A DNA stretch of 64,000 nucleotides. It comes from Nansenia antarctica. Lineage: Eukaryota; Chordata; Actinopteri; Argentiniformes; Microstomatidae. The notes beneath the pieces are model-generated. The model was not told where the DNA came from, made no database searches, and saw nothing but the letters and a program-made list of their open reading frames with translations. A program made the translations under genes and the position numbers. Positions 39,801-49,619 of the stretch are shown piece after piece (positions within the stretch are counted from its first letter, which is position 1; each line of letters starts with the position of its first letter). The stretch lies in NCBI GenBank assembly GCA_963989245.1, contig OZ022339.1, positions 27,510,048-27,574,047 of the forward strand, in the 5' to 3' direction.

Positions 39801-41355
39801 AAACGATGAGGTGTTTAAAAAGCTAGGCGCTCTACACTCAGAAAAGGCCACGGGCCATGACAATATTCCAGCCAGATTTCTAAAAGACTCAGCTGCCTCC
39901 ATTACCCCAATCATCACCCACATAATAAACCTCTCCATCAAACAGGGACACGTCCCCCTTGACTTTAAAATAGCAAGGGTAACCCCACTGTATAAAAAAG
40001 GAAGCAAATTAGACCCAGGCAACTACCGACCTGTTTCTATTCTTAATTCCATCTCGAAACTTATGGAAAAAATAGTTTATGAACAGGTCGATAGGTACCT
40101 TACCGAAAAAAAGCTGATGTATGAATTTCAATCAGGATTCAGAACATCCCATTCCACTGACACATGCCTTCTCTATTTGAACGACCACATCAACCATGAG
40201 GTGGACTCGGGCAAGTACTGCGGCATGGTCATGCTGGACCTCCAGAAGGCCTTCGACACAGTAGATCACCACATATTGTTAGATAAACTGAAAGCAATTG
40301 GGTTCGATAGAACATCGGTGAGCTGGATGCAATCCTACTTAGAGGGGAGGGAACAGGTGGTTAGTGTGAACGGAACACTGTCCCCCCCCCTCCCAGTGAC
40401 CTGCGGCGTTCCACAAGGAAGCATATTGGGACCTTTACTGTTCCTAATATATGTGAATGACATGTCATCAGCATGTAATTGCAATTTGTTCCTGTTCGCG
40501 GATGACTCGGCTCTGCTGGTCTCTGACAGGGACATATTGCAGGTGGAAAAAGCGCTAAGCACTGAACTGAGTAGAATCTGCATCTGGCTAGCTGACAATA
40601 AACTATCAATACACCTAGGTAAAACTGAAACCATCCTATACGGATCCCCATCTAAACTCAGAAAGGCTGAAAATTTTAAAATAAAAGTGGGTAACATTAA
40701 TATCACAAGAAAAGAGGATATTACATACCTGGGCTCCATCTTAGAGGCAAATCTTTCCGGAGATAAAATGGCAGCAAAAGTAATCAAAAAAGTGAACCAT
40801 AAAACTAGATTCTTGTACAGGATATCCTCACTTGTCAGTAAAAACACACTGAGGACCCTATCAGGAGCTCTCATTCAATGTCACTTCGACTATGCCGTAA
40901 CATCATGGTACTATAGAACCACAAAGGCCCATAAAACAAGACTCCAGACAGCCCAAAATAAACTGGTTAGGCTTCTGCTAGGCCTCAACCCTAGGACACA
41001 TCTAACCGCTGCTCATTTTTTGAGCCTTGATTGGCTACGAGTAGTTGACAGAGTGCAGCAGCTTGCACTGGGCCTAGTCTTCAAGATACGCTACACCACA
41101 AAGACACCCAAGTACCTGTCAACATACTTCCAAAAAGTGAACAACGTCCACACCTACAACACCAGAGGAAGCTCCACGAACCACGTTCAACCGCGTTGCA
41201 CCACAAACAAGGGTTTAAACTCGTTTGCAAACTATGCAGTAAAGATGTGGAACGCCCTTCCTATAATCTTAAAGGAGTGCAAAACACTGCCCACCTTCAA
41301 AACCACTCTCAAAAAACATTTACAGGAGGCTGCAATCCGTAACTGGACCCTCTAA
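36860..41355 (+). pseudogene. LINE copy B ORF2 (APE endonuclease plus RT), interrupted
   Basis: First part 36860-38288: an APE-type endonuclease with LHIVHLNVNSLVPKLD, ILSFSETKFDESI, VGTIYRPPDQNDF, ILIGDLNTDM and GLSDHYMIF, then a basic spacer. Second part 39772-41355: RT with LHSEKATGHDNIPARFLK, VTPLYKKGSKLDPGNYRPV, MVMLDLQKAFDTVDHHIL, TCGVPQGSILGPLLF and the catalytic FLFADDSALLV near 40490-40520, then thumb and the C-terminal AVKMWNALP, TFKTTLKKHL. The target-site copy at 38289-38296 joins the second part in frame without stops, so the ORF was complete before the hAT element landed. Confidence 0.92.
38297..39763. mobile_element. hAT-type element (TAGGGCTGCACGAT ends) inside LINE B
   Basis: Inverted termini TAGGGCTGCACGAT and mirror ATCGTGCAGCCCTA, flanked by exact 8-bp duplication GTGTACGC (38289-38296 and 39764-39771). 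1467 bp, no transposase; includes poly-T tracts (38390-38406 and 39650-39668), a LINE 3' tail on the minus strand (38404-38455) and sub-terminal ATCG-rich repeats. The segment near 38465-38560 is shared with the small MITE at 52429-52567. Confidence 0.93.
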
Positions 41356-41784
41356 AACAAAAATCAGATTAAAAGACCTGAACTACCCACTGTACATACT
41401 TTGTGTTTTGTCCCCCGCCCCCACCTGTGGTGTATGTCCCCACCTGTCCTACCCGCTGTACATACCTTATGTTTTGTTGTATTGTTCTTCCCATGATGGA
41501 TGTACGTTTATCTTGTAGATAGTAATAGTTATTTGTCTGTATTATCATGTAGATAGTACTAGTTCTTTTCTTATGTCTGTCTTACATGTAACGATGAATT
41601 AAAAATCAAGGACCCCAATTGAAATAAGCCAGTGGCTTTCTTGGGTTTTTATCCTCTTAGTTTGACCTTGTATGTAATATGTACTTTCATGTACCTACTT
41701 CTGCAAACATTCTAATAAAGTTTTCAATCAATCAAAAAAAAAGCAGACTCTGATCACCCTAAACTTGCCAGTGAATCGATATAA

Positions 41785-41980
41785 CCTTCATAACAACCCG
41801 GCTGGATTACTGCAACTCCTGTATGTTGGCATCGAGCAGTCTCTGCTTCGTCTGCTGCAAGCTAGTCCAAAACGTTGGACTACTCACTGCTCGACTACTC
41901 ACCAGGCACCAAGAAGCGTGACCACATAACCCCAATCCTGTTTTTTTTAAAGCACCGTTCAAGTCGACAGTCCGTCGAGG
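41785..41980 (+). mobile_element. LINE RT C-terminal fragment
   Basis: Contains TRLDYCNSCMLASSS and a shifted-frame LLTRHQEA / GTKKRDHITPIL, the conserved thumb-region words of L2-type RT (LDYCNSLYAG...ARLLTGTKKRDHITPIL). Frameshifted remnant. Confidence 0.75.
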
Positions 41981-42040
41981 AGGTTGTTAGTGGTCCGGTT
42001 GACGTCGCAAGTAACCTGGTAGTGGACGATAGTCGTGAAC

Positions 42041-42187
42041 ATGGAACTAGAAGACAAAGTGTTGGTCCTGTTGGAGTGGATCAACAGCTTGAAATTTGAC
42101 CAACCATTTCTACAAATCAATCAGTTACAAGACGGCTTGTTGTTGCTGAGATTAATGCATAACTTGAAGGGAGTGGAGACCCCTCAG
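42041..42187 (+). pseudogene. HOOK/CH-like N-terminal segment (possible NuMA-type)
   Basis: ATG at 42041 opens MELEDKVLVLLEWINSLKFD, then INQLQDGLLLLRLMHNLKG and a stop at about 42187. The pattern LLxWINSLK...QLQDGLxLLRLM resembles the start of HOOK/NuMA-type N-terminal domains, which bind dynein adaptors. It is cut off after about 45 residues without a clear donor. Flanked on both sides by CCCTAAACTTGCCAGTGAAT (41759 and 42203), so it may be a mobilised or duplicated fragment. The identity is inference. Confidence 0.35.
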
Positions 42188-42638
42188 TCTTGTACCTACT
42201 TACCCTAAACTTGCCAGTGAATTGATAACTTGCCATTTCATGTCGACTGGTAAACGGACCCTCACATTAGCAGCAGTGGTGAAAGTCTTGACCCACAACC
42301 TCTTCAGAAAAAGGTAAGAAATACATTTAATGTGGTATGGCGCCCCTTTAAGGATGCATGGTCTGTCGGTATTAGATGACGAGACGATGACGTGGCTTCT
42401 GGAGGGGTGTCCAGAAATATAGCCCGGGTGAGCCCCTCAACCAGGTCTCGGGGTGGTAAAAGGGTAGCCCCTCGGGCTACACCGAGCCTGGTGGAGTGGA
42501 GAGGAAACAACGACCCATACGCCGAAGAAGAAGAAGGAATTTGTAGAAAACCTATCCTTTACCTGACAGTCCTGATTTTATGACATTATAATTGTACTGT
42601 GACCTGGTGATGGCGACAATATTCTGGATGCTTATTTT

Positions 42639-43963
42639 TAGGGATGCACGATATTATCGGCACCGATATTTATCGGCCCGATAATGGGAAATTAATGTTT
42701 ATCGGTTTTTAGCGGTTTTATAACATTTTAGCCGATATAGAGCCGATAATATGAAGCCGGAAATATTTCTGCTTCCGGTTTCCGCGCTCATGCTGCTGCG
42801 CCTGCGTACAGACAAGAGCGAAACATGAGAGCTTCCCCGGTGTGTCTGACATTCTGCAGAGATTCTGAGGCAGATATATATATAATAGTGCGTTTGCAAT
42901 TTGCAACACATGTTCGACAAAAGTTCGGAGAGGAGGGCAAAGGTCTACGAGTTACAACACAACGACACATCTTGTAGCGGGTAGATAGTAATATCCCTCC
43001 CCTGGCCCCTCTGTTTTCCCTTGATAGCTGACAAGCTAACGGGTGAAGTAGCGAGGCCTGCTAGCAGCTAGCCTACAACCCCTAGCCAGCAATGGCTAAC
43101 GTTGAGGCTAGCGGACCTAGCACAGCCGAGACGTCAATGGCTAGCTGGGACACCCACTCTAAGTGCGCAGCGTGTCTAGCGGACCTAGCACAGCTAGCGG
43201 ACCTAGCACAGCCGAGATGTCAATGGCTAGCTGGGACACCCACTCTAAGTGCGCAGCGTGTCTGGGATTAATCCACGCCCAGGCCGCTGTTATCTCTACC
43301 GATGAGTGTATCCACTGTGCAGTGTTCCCCAAGAAACTTCTCCGCTGACGGCTAAGTCGCATGGCTAGCCTGTCGGGAGAAGATCCGCTTCTGTGTAAGG
43401 CAGCCGAAACGCTGCCATCACAGTCTAACGCGGACATGTCTCCAGGTTTACCGACACCATGCTGGGCGGACTTAGTGCCACATAGCCCTGACATCGGTTT
43501 CCCGGTACTGGGTGACAAGGGAATTGACAGCTTTACCGCTGCTCGCTATGACCCTAGGAGAGACTCGGACAATGATGAGGGAGGGTCGCACAACGCATTT
43601 AATTACTCTTAGGTGAGCCTTTTTTGTTTTCATAAAAGGAGGCCAGATCTTGGCTAAAAAAAGCATTGTGCACTGTCTATAACAGATTCTGTTTGTTAGA
43701 GGAAATAATAAATGAACATTTGAAGAGTCAGAAGTGTTCTCTTTGTTGTGTTAACAATAGTGATGTAAGTTAGATTTGGTGAGATCACTATGGAATATTA
43801 AATCATCAATCTTTGCTCACTACATAGCCTTTCTTACCTTCAGGTGTGCATGAAATACAGGTTATCAACTGTGAAATTATATCTGTTCTCATATCGGTTA
43901 TCGGCCACGAGAAGCGGGTAAACATCGGTATCGGTATGAAAAAATGCATATCGTGCATCCCTA
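42639..43963. mobile_element. hAT-type element, TAGGGATGCACGATATTATC family, copy 1
   Basis: Inverted ends TAGGGATGCACGATAT... and ...ATATCGTGCATCCCTA with exact 8-bp duplication CTTATTTT (42631-42638 and 43964-43971). 1325 bp with subterminal TATCGG repeats. It shares about 250 bp on the left and 300 bp on the right with copy 2 (55089-63901). The centre differs and carries a retroelement Gag-like fragment. Confidence 0.92.
43158..43612 (+). pseudogene. DIRS-like Gag fragment carried inside the hAT element
   Basis: Frames read WDTHSKCAACLGLIHAQAAV, ECIHCAVFPKKLLR, then after a TGA at 43346-43348 and a shift, MASLSGEDPLLCKAAETLP. The CxxCLGxxHA...CxHC..FP..LLR spacing is like the Cys/His cluster in fish DIRS-type Gag proteins. 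A 75-85-bp part (43115-43190) is tandemly duplicated. It is broken and probably only cargo. Confidence 0.5.
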
Positions 43964-44089
43964 CTTATTTTATTTTATTTATGGTGGTGAAAAGAAAATA
44001 ATAAAAATGGTGTAAATTGATTTGCTACTGTTTGTATATTTGAATATCTGAAAATAAAGTTTAGCCACCCCGTCCTATGAGCAAAAACC

Positions 44090-44395
44090 AAAGGTGATCG
44101 AGCATTCCAAACTGTAGCGCCCAAACTCTGGAATGCTCTTCCCTTGGAACTTAGATCGGCGGTCTCGGTCGAAGCATTAAAAAAAACAGCTCAAGACTGT
44201 CCTGTTCAGACAAGGCGTTTGGCTAACCCCAAAAGCCTCCTGTCTTTTTGTGTCTTGTTATTATTTTCACTTGTTTACCTATTTCTTTTAACCTGCTATT
44301 ACTTTTGTTCTTTAATTATGTTTGTATAGCCTATGTAAAGCACTTTGTGACCGCTGGTCTGTGATCGGTGCTATAGAAATAAACTTTACTTACTT
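44090..44395 (+). mobile_element. L2-type LINE 3' end
   Basis: C-terminal words RAFQTVAPKLWNALPLELR followed by a 3' UTR with AAAGCACTTTGTGACCGCTG and AATAAACTTTACTTACTTA. 5'-truncated. Confidence 0.8.
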
Positions 44396-44493
44396 ACACA
44401 AGTTGTTGCCACACAAGTTGTAGCTACCCGTCCTATGAGCAGACTCTGATCACCCTGAACTGGCCAATAAAATGAAACGTGCCCTTTCAATGC

Positions 44494-44524
<31 letters not shown>

Positions 44525-44587
44525 CTGATGCCCAAGCATGAGCTTGGTCACATCACATCCTGAACTGTGAGCACAGAAGACTCTGAT

Positions 44588-44713
44588 AGGGCTTTCATCT
44601 GGCGAACGAGCCCGCGTCCATACCAGTGTATCGTTCACCAGACAGCGCCAACGTTCGGAGGTTTCCGAATGCGAACGCGAACCGGCACGGTTCTTTGCCG
44701 GTGTGAAAGCCCT
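44588..44713. mobile_element. Short AGGGCTTTCA MITE
   Basis: Ends AGGGCTTTCATCTGG and mirror GGTGTGAAAGCCCT; relative of the 546-bp element in the FIIND-CARD gene (16735-17280), internally deleted. Confidence 0.7.
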
Positions 44714-44999
44714 ATGACAGTGCTGAGGTGCAGAGCAAACATGGCACCTGGACAAACACCGAATGTGAAGAGGATGGGGATAGAGAGAGAGAGAGAGATA
44801 GATGATACGGCTTCTCCTTTCGCGTGCGGCGTGTCCATGGAACGGGCAGGCGATAAGAGGTTGAATTTGAGCAGCCTACAGAGACGAGGCCACAGCTAGA
44901 GGAAGAGGAAAGCATGACCAGCACTCTTTACAGCAGAGTCTCATCTGATCCCTCTTTTGCAGTTTCAAGCTCTGAGAGACATACAGTGCAAGTCTGTGA

Positions 45000-45475
45000 T
45001 TTGTTCTTGCAATTGAGTTGACCCTCCCTTTTGCCCATTGCTGACCCCTCCCTGTCCCTAGCTCTTTAGCTGTCTAGTTTTAGGTTTTATAGTTTTAGTT
45101 TAGTTTTAGATTATCTTAGACTGTTTTAGACTAGTTTTAGTTTTAGACTATGTAGTTTTAGTTTAGTTATAGACTATGTAGGCCAGGTTTTGTATTGTAT
45201 TTGTTTGTGGTGGATGTTGTTGTTGTATGCCTGTGAACAGGTCACACTTGAAAATGAGCCCTTGGGGCTCAGTGTTTTTAGCTGTATAAATAAAGGTTAA
45301 AAACATCCCCTTCTGTGAACAGTCAGAATAAAATACTTGCTTTGCAAGTAGCTTTGGAGAGACATTGAACTCCCTTCAATTTGGCAGCGAGATGAAAGAC
45401 TGCATGACCTCCTAAATACCCCCAAAACTAAATGCATGGTCTTCAACCGGACCCTACCCCAAAATGTCTTACCTG
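45000..45475 (+). mobile_element. LINE 3' UTR plus RT fragment
   Basis: 45060-45300 is a TAGTTTTAGTTTAG-rich 3' UTR ending TGTATAAATAAAGGTTAAAA. 45375-45475 encodes DERLHDLLNTPKTKCMVFNR, the LN..KTK.MVFN word after the RT catalytic box. They are remnants of two LINE copies. Confidence 0.65.
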
Positions 45476-45646
45476 TATCTGTATCTTACCTGTATCTGGG
45501 GGGGGGGGGATTGTTCGATTTTTGTAGGTTTTTAAATAGTCTAAAACAGCGGGGTTAATTGGTGGGATCTGAGGCTGGGGGAAGTTAGCTGTTGGGTTGG
45601 TCAAAGGAAGTCTGGTCATACCTGTTAATCAAAGCGCCCTAATCAT

Positions 45647-46115
45647 GTGTGCCTAGTGAGAGGGTGACATCATGTGTGCCTAGTGAGAGGGTGAAATCAT
45701 GTGTGCCTAGTGAGAGGGTGACATCATGTGTGCCTAGTGAGAGGGTGAAATCATGTGTGCCTAGTGAGAGGGTGAAATCATGCGTGCCTAGTGAGAGGGT
45801 GAAATCATGTGTGCCTAGTGAGAGGGTGACATCATGTGTGCCTAGTGAGAGGGTGACATCATGTGTGCCTAGTGAGAGGGTGAAATCATGTGTGCCTAGT
45901 GAGAGGGTGAAATCATGTGTGCCTAGTGAGAGGGTGAAATCATGTGTGCCTAGTGAGAGGGTGAAATCATGTGTGCCTAGTGAGAGGGTGAAATCATGTG
46001 TGCCTAGTGAGAGGGTGAAATCATGTGTGCCTAGTGAGAGGGTGACATCATGTGTGCCTAGTGAGAGGGTGAAATCATGTGTGCCTAGTGAGAGGGTGAC
46101 ATCATGTGTGCCTAT
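45647..46115. repeat. 27-bp minisatellite
   Basis: About 17 copies of a 27-bp unit (GTGTGCCTAGTGAGAGGGTG plus AAATCAT), alternating between GAAATC and GACATC variants. The unit is stop-free in several frames and a multiple of three, so long frames on both strands are artefacts. Confidence 0.95.
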
Positions 46116-46580
46116 TATTATAGGGTGAAAATTATTGATAATTTGATTAAACACAGGTGTGCTCAATCCTCAATTAAGGGTGGAGGGAGGATAAAAGCCT
46201 GGGAGAGACAGCGATGGTGCCAGTGGGCCAGACTACAACTTGATGCTTGTTTTGTGTTGGTTTAGTTAGTACAGCTGTAGTTTTGTATTGTGTAGCTTTG
46301 TAGGTTGTGTTTGTTAATCTTATGTTTGTGTCACTTTAGTCTTATTTGTATTTGAGGTCTGGTAGTTGTCTACCACTTGGCCAGTTAGATAGTTTATTCT
46401 TTATTATTAATATTATAGATTAATTAGCTCTTTGTTTTATAGAGTAGTTCTAAGTTCGAGAGTTTCACGGAAACCAGTTTTTGTTATATTCTACAATAAA
46501 TCTTATTTATAGAGCAAGATAAGACAGTCAGGGGAGATACTCGTGCAAAAATATCAGGTCTATAACAAGCCACAAAAGCC
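46116..46580. other. No gene seen
   Basis: AT-rich sequence with many TTTGT/TAGTT words and AATAAATC at 46494. Possibly a LINE 3' UTR, but no domain supports this. Confidence 0.4.
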
Positions 46581-46589
46581 AGAACATAC

Positions 46590-47427
46590 TTTGGACTTTT
46601 GAGCTGGGAGGCTCTTTTTGGACCGTGCGAGGCCGTAGCCAGAAGTCTCCAAAGTGAGAAGGCAAGTGCGAGTGGGGCATTGGAGTGTGTGAGTGCGTTA
46701 CGACAGCGCATCCATGCACTGAGAGCCGATGGATTTGTCCAGGAGATCACTTCCAAAGTGACCGCTTGTGCAGAAAAAAACAAACTGCAAATGCCCCTTC
46801 CTCCACGAACCAGCAGAACCCCTGCCCGCTTAAGGGATAGAGAAGACCGAGGCCGTTGTGACTGATGTAGGAGAGCAGGAGTGGCGGCGTGAGTTCTATG
46901 AGGCCTTGGATCTTGTGACAACCGAGCTTGATCGCCGATTCGACCAAGAAGGACTGCAAGTTGCTGCCCTGAGAGAGCAAACCATTATCAATGCCGCAAA
47001 TGGAGTATACTCAGGGTTGACTGAGATCACGGCTGCACAGGTCCCCGATCAGCTTGACAAATGTCGTCTACATATGCAGCTCACAATGCTTGGTGACCTC
47101 TCCAAAACCAAAGGACTCAAGTCAGCTCAAGATGTCGCTGGATTCATCGGAGGACTGCATCCCCAAACAAGAGAGCTACTCACAGAGGTGGAGAAGTTTA
47201 TAGAGCTGTGTCTACCTGTTTCCGCGGCTTCTTCTGAGCGGTCCTTCTCTACCCTTCGCCGCCTCAAAACAAGGCTAAGGAACAACATGACACAGAGACG
47301 ACTCACACCCCTGACGTTACTGCACGTCCACAGTGACATTCTTGAACGGATGGACATCCAGCCACTGATGAGGACATTTATCAACAACACACCCGAAAGG
47401 AAGTCCACCTTTGGGGTGTTCATATAG
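46590..47427 (+). pseudogene. hAT-family (ZMYM/DUF4371-type) transposase C-terminal relic
   Basis: First frame (46599-46862): LFGPCEAVARSLQSEKAS, ALRQRIHALRADGF. It then shifts frame to 46868-47427: FYEALDLVTTELDRRFDQEG, followed by the hATC dimerisation motif LCLPVSAASSERSFSTLRRL, KTRLRNNMTQRRL and a stop at 47427. The PVSxASSERSFSxLRRIKTxLR block is the conserved C-terminus of hAT transposases and of ZMYM-like domesticated proteins. The DNA-binding and catalytic N-terminal parts are absent, and the frameshift makes it non-functional. Confidence 0.85.
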
Positions 47428-48110
47428 GTAAGACATGCATTATTATACCTTTTTGGTTATTGCCGCCGTGCAGTGTAATAGTTAATATTATGCTTGTGGT
47501 ATTGTCATTATTATTCGCTTATGGATAGGCTATTGCTAGTGCCGCCGTGCATAATCTGTCTGTAATAATGGTCAACATCTTATTTGTGGACATTGTGGAC
47601 ACTGTGAGCTGAGTGGAAATTACTGTAAATTCCAACACATTGTTGGTAAAATATTTAACGTTACGTCTTTGTAGTGTGTGGGTGTGTGCGTGCTTAACTA
47701 TTATTGCCCGTGCATTGGGGCCCGTCGTTATGCCACTGTGTGCGTGTGAGCGAACGAGCAAGCAGCGAGAGAGAGGGAGGGAGAGAGAAATGTTATCCCT
47801 GGTAATTTTTTTCCCTGTAGCGTATATAGACAGCACCTCAGCACCCCCAGTCAAAATACCTTCCCGCGTGCCTGGTTGCCACAGTATGTCAGAATATTTG
47901 TCAGAATCAATTTGACTCTCTAAAACCTCTCTGTCACGTTGTAAACCGCAAGGACAGGAGAGGTGGGAACACAGAAGACTTGGACAGTCCTGAGGTGCAG
48001 AGCAAATGGCTACTTGTGGCGCTTTTCCACAAACGGAATATCACACTAATATCACAACAGCGTTGAACAACAGTAGTGAATTACTTCTTCTTGTTACTAC
48101 TTGTTACTAC
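47428..48110. other. No gene seen
   Basis: Low-complexity flank with TAGTGCCGCCGTGCA-type duplicated words (47462, 47537) and a GA-rich stretch near 47765. No domain. Confidence 0.4.
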
Positions 48111-48111
48111 T

Positions 48112-48540
48112 ATGGACAAAGAAACGTCTTCGAGTTGGACAGTCAACGAGGTCCAGGCCCTCATCTCTATTTGGTCGGAAGACCAAATCCAGCTAGACCT
48201 GGATTCGAGCGTACGCAACGAGAAAATCTTCCAGGCAATCTCTCGCCGTTTGCTGGAGATTGGGGTTCACAGGACACCCAGGCAGTGTAGAGAAAAACTC
48301 AAGAAGCTTAAACAGGATTATCGAAAAATAAAGGGACCACAACAACCGCAGTGGAGTGGATCGGAAAAGCTTGCGTTGGTACGACGCTATCGATGCGGTG
48401 ATCGGACTCAGACCGGCAAACTGCGGGAGAACAGGAACGAGGGGGTCGGCTGTTTCGTTGTTGGAGGCAACGATGGGCGTTGCTATGAAATGGGCACTGA
48501 CACCACGGAGACCAGAAAGAAGAGACGGTAATTTCCCGGC
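48112..48540 (+). pseudogene. Myb/SANT-like (trihelix) protein relic, Harbinger-type
   Basis: ATG at 48112 begins MDKETSSSWTVNEVQALISI, then IFQAISRRLLEIGVHRTPRQ and CREKLKKLKQDYRKIK, a Myb/SANT-like trihelix domain. This fold occurs in the second protein of PIF/Harbinger transposons and in ZSCAN/MSANTD host proteins. Near 48358 the reading frame shifts, and the other frame continues RWYDAIDAVIGLRPANCGR, the expected next block. Intronless and frameshifted, so probably a transposon-derived relic rather than a working gene. Confidence 0.7.
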
Positions 48541-48544
48541 TCAG

Positions 48545-49125
48545 GATAGGCCACACTAGACTGAACAGCACACTGCACAGAATAGGGAAACACTCTAATG
48601 TTAGAGCTCTCCATGTTAGAGCAGACTTCAAGTTGTTGCTACTAGCATACAAAGCTATAAACGGCAATGCGCCTTCCTATTTAAAGGACCTTCTTGTCCC
48701 ATGTGCCCTCAAGGTCTCTGCGCTCACAAGGCTCTGCCCTGTTGACTGTTCCCAGAGTCAGGAAAAAGACAATCGGCGAGCGTGCGTTTTCCTTCCGTGC
48801 ACCAACTCTTTGGAACCTTCTTCCATTGGACATCAGACAGGCATGCTCAGTGAAAGTGTTCAAAACCAAGTTAAAGACCCACCTGTTTTCTGTTGTATAT
48901 GTGTCATAGCCTGTGTATGTGCTGTGAAATTATGTGTCTTTAAATTGAAATAGTTGTTTTTAAATTGTTTTAAATTGTTGTTTACCTATCGTATTTGTGC
49001 TGCGAAATTATGTGTGTTTTTAAATTGAAATAGCTGTTTTAAATTATTTTAAATGGTTGCTTATCTATTGTAAAGTACTTTGATCTAAAGTGCTATACAA
49101 ATAAAGTTATTATTATAAAGTTATC
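48545..49125 (+). mobile_element. L2-type LINE 3' end
   Basis: RT C-terminal words LLLAYKAINGNAPSYLKDLL, GERAFSFRAPTLWNLLPLDI and VFKTKLKTHLF in two frames, then a 3' UTR ending CTTTGATCTAAAGTGCTATA with AATAAAG. 5'-truncated and frameshifted. Confidence 0.85.
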
Positions 49126-49129
49126 ATTA

Positions 49130-49320
49130 TTAATGGCATTTGTGCACATTGTAATAGCCAAGAATCTGTTCGGCATGTGTTGCTGGAATGTGTGATGTAT
49201 GAAGAGGCTGCTGAGGTCAGCAGTTCAGAGAGTCAAGTTGAGTTTTTACAGTGGAGAGTTTACTTGGAAACGAGGTTAAATTAGACACAGTTAAAGTATT
49301 TAAAAAGAACTGGATTAATA
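49130..49320 (+). mobile_element. LINE C-terminal Cys/His fragment
   Basis: Frame reads NGICAHCNSQESVRHVLLEC then VMYEEAAE, the CxxC...HxxxxC finger at the C-terminus of some LINE ORF2 proteins. It is followed by a 20-base C-run (49337-49356) and a TAGGTGGCGGTAATGCGCCT word typical of fish LINE-associated repeats at about 49420. Confidence 0.6.
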
Positions 49321-49479
49321 AATAGGATTTAACAACCCCCCCCCCCCCCCCCCCCCATTTTGTTTATTTCTTTCATGTTTTATTTATCCCTGTCAATGTA
49401 ACGTTCCACACAGTCCGGTAGGTGGCGGTAATGCGCCTTAAGTTGGTTGCCAACCGCCAATCAAATGAAAAGAAGAAGA

Positions 49480-49600
49480 CGCCAGTTGAGGCCACTGCAC
49501 CCAAGCTCTGGAACAGCCTCCCCCTCCACGTACGGGCCGCTCAGACCCTGGAGGTTTTTAAATCCTAAAAACCCACCTGTTCTCCCTGGCCTCCCCCGCC
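49480..49600 (+). mobile_element. LINE 3' end remnant
   Basis: Reads EATAPKLWNSLPLHVRAAQT in one frame, a C-terminal RT word. Short remnant joined to the next LINE at about 49610. Confidence 0.6.
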
Positions 49601-49619
49601 CCCCCCACTTAGGGGGGGC

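Larger units (their letters stand above)
36056..41738 (+). mobile_element. LINE copy B, nearly intact, split by hAT element
   Basis: CR1/L2-type LINE: 5' repeat, ORF1 (36175-36897), ORF2 with endonuclease and RT (36860-38288 and 39772-41355), and 3' UTR ending AATAAAGTTTTCAATCAATC with an A-tail near 41738. The hAT insertion at 38297-39763 is the only break in ORF2; both halves keep the same frame across the duplicated target. Confidence 0.9.

Noticed and set aside
45647..46115. CRISPR-like regular array
   Set aside because: Units are contiguous without unique spacers, and the context is eukaryotic.
45639..46166. Repeat proteins on both strands (LGTHDFTLS and VPSERVKSC units)
   Set aside because: The 27-bp minisatellite is open in opposite strands at once, which marks it as a repeat artefact.
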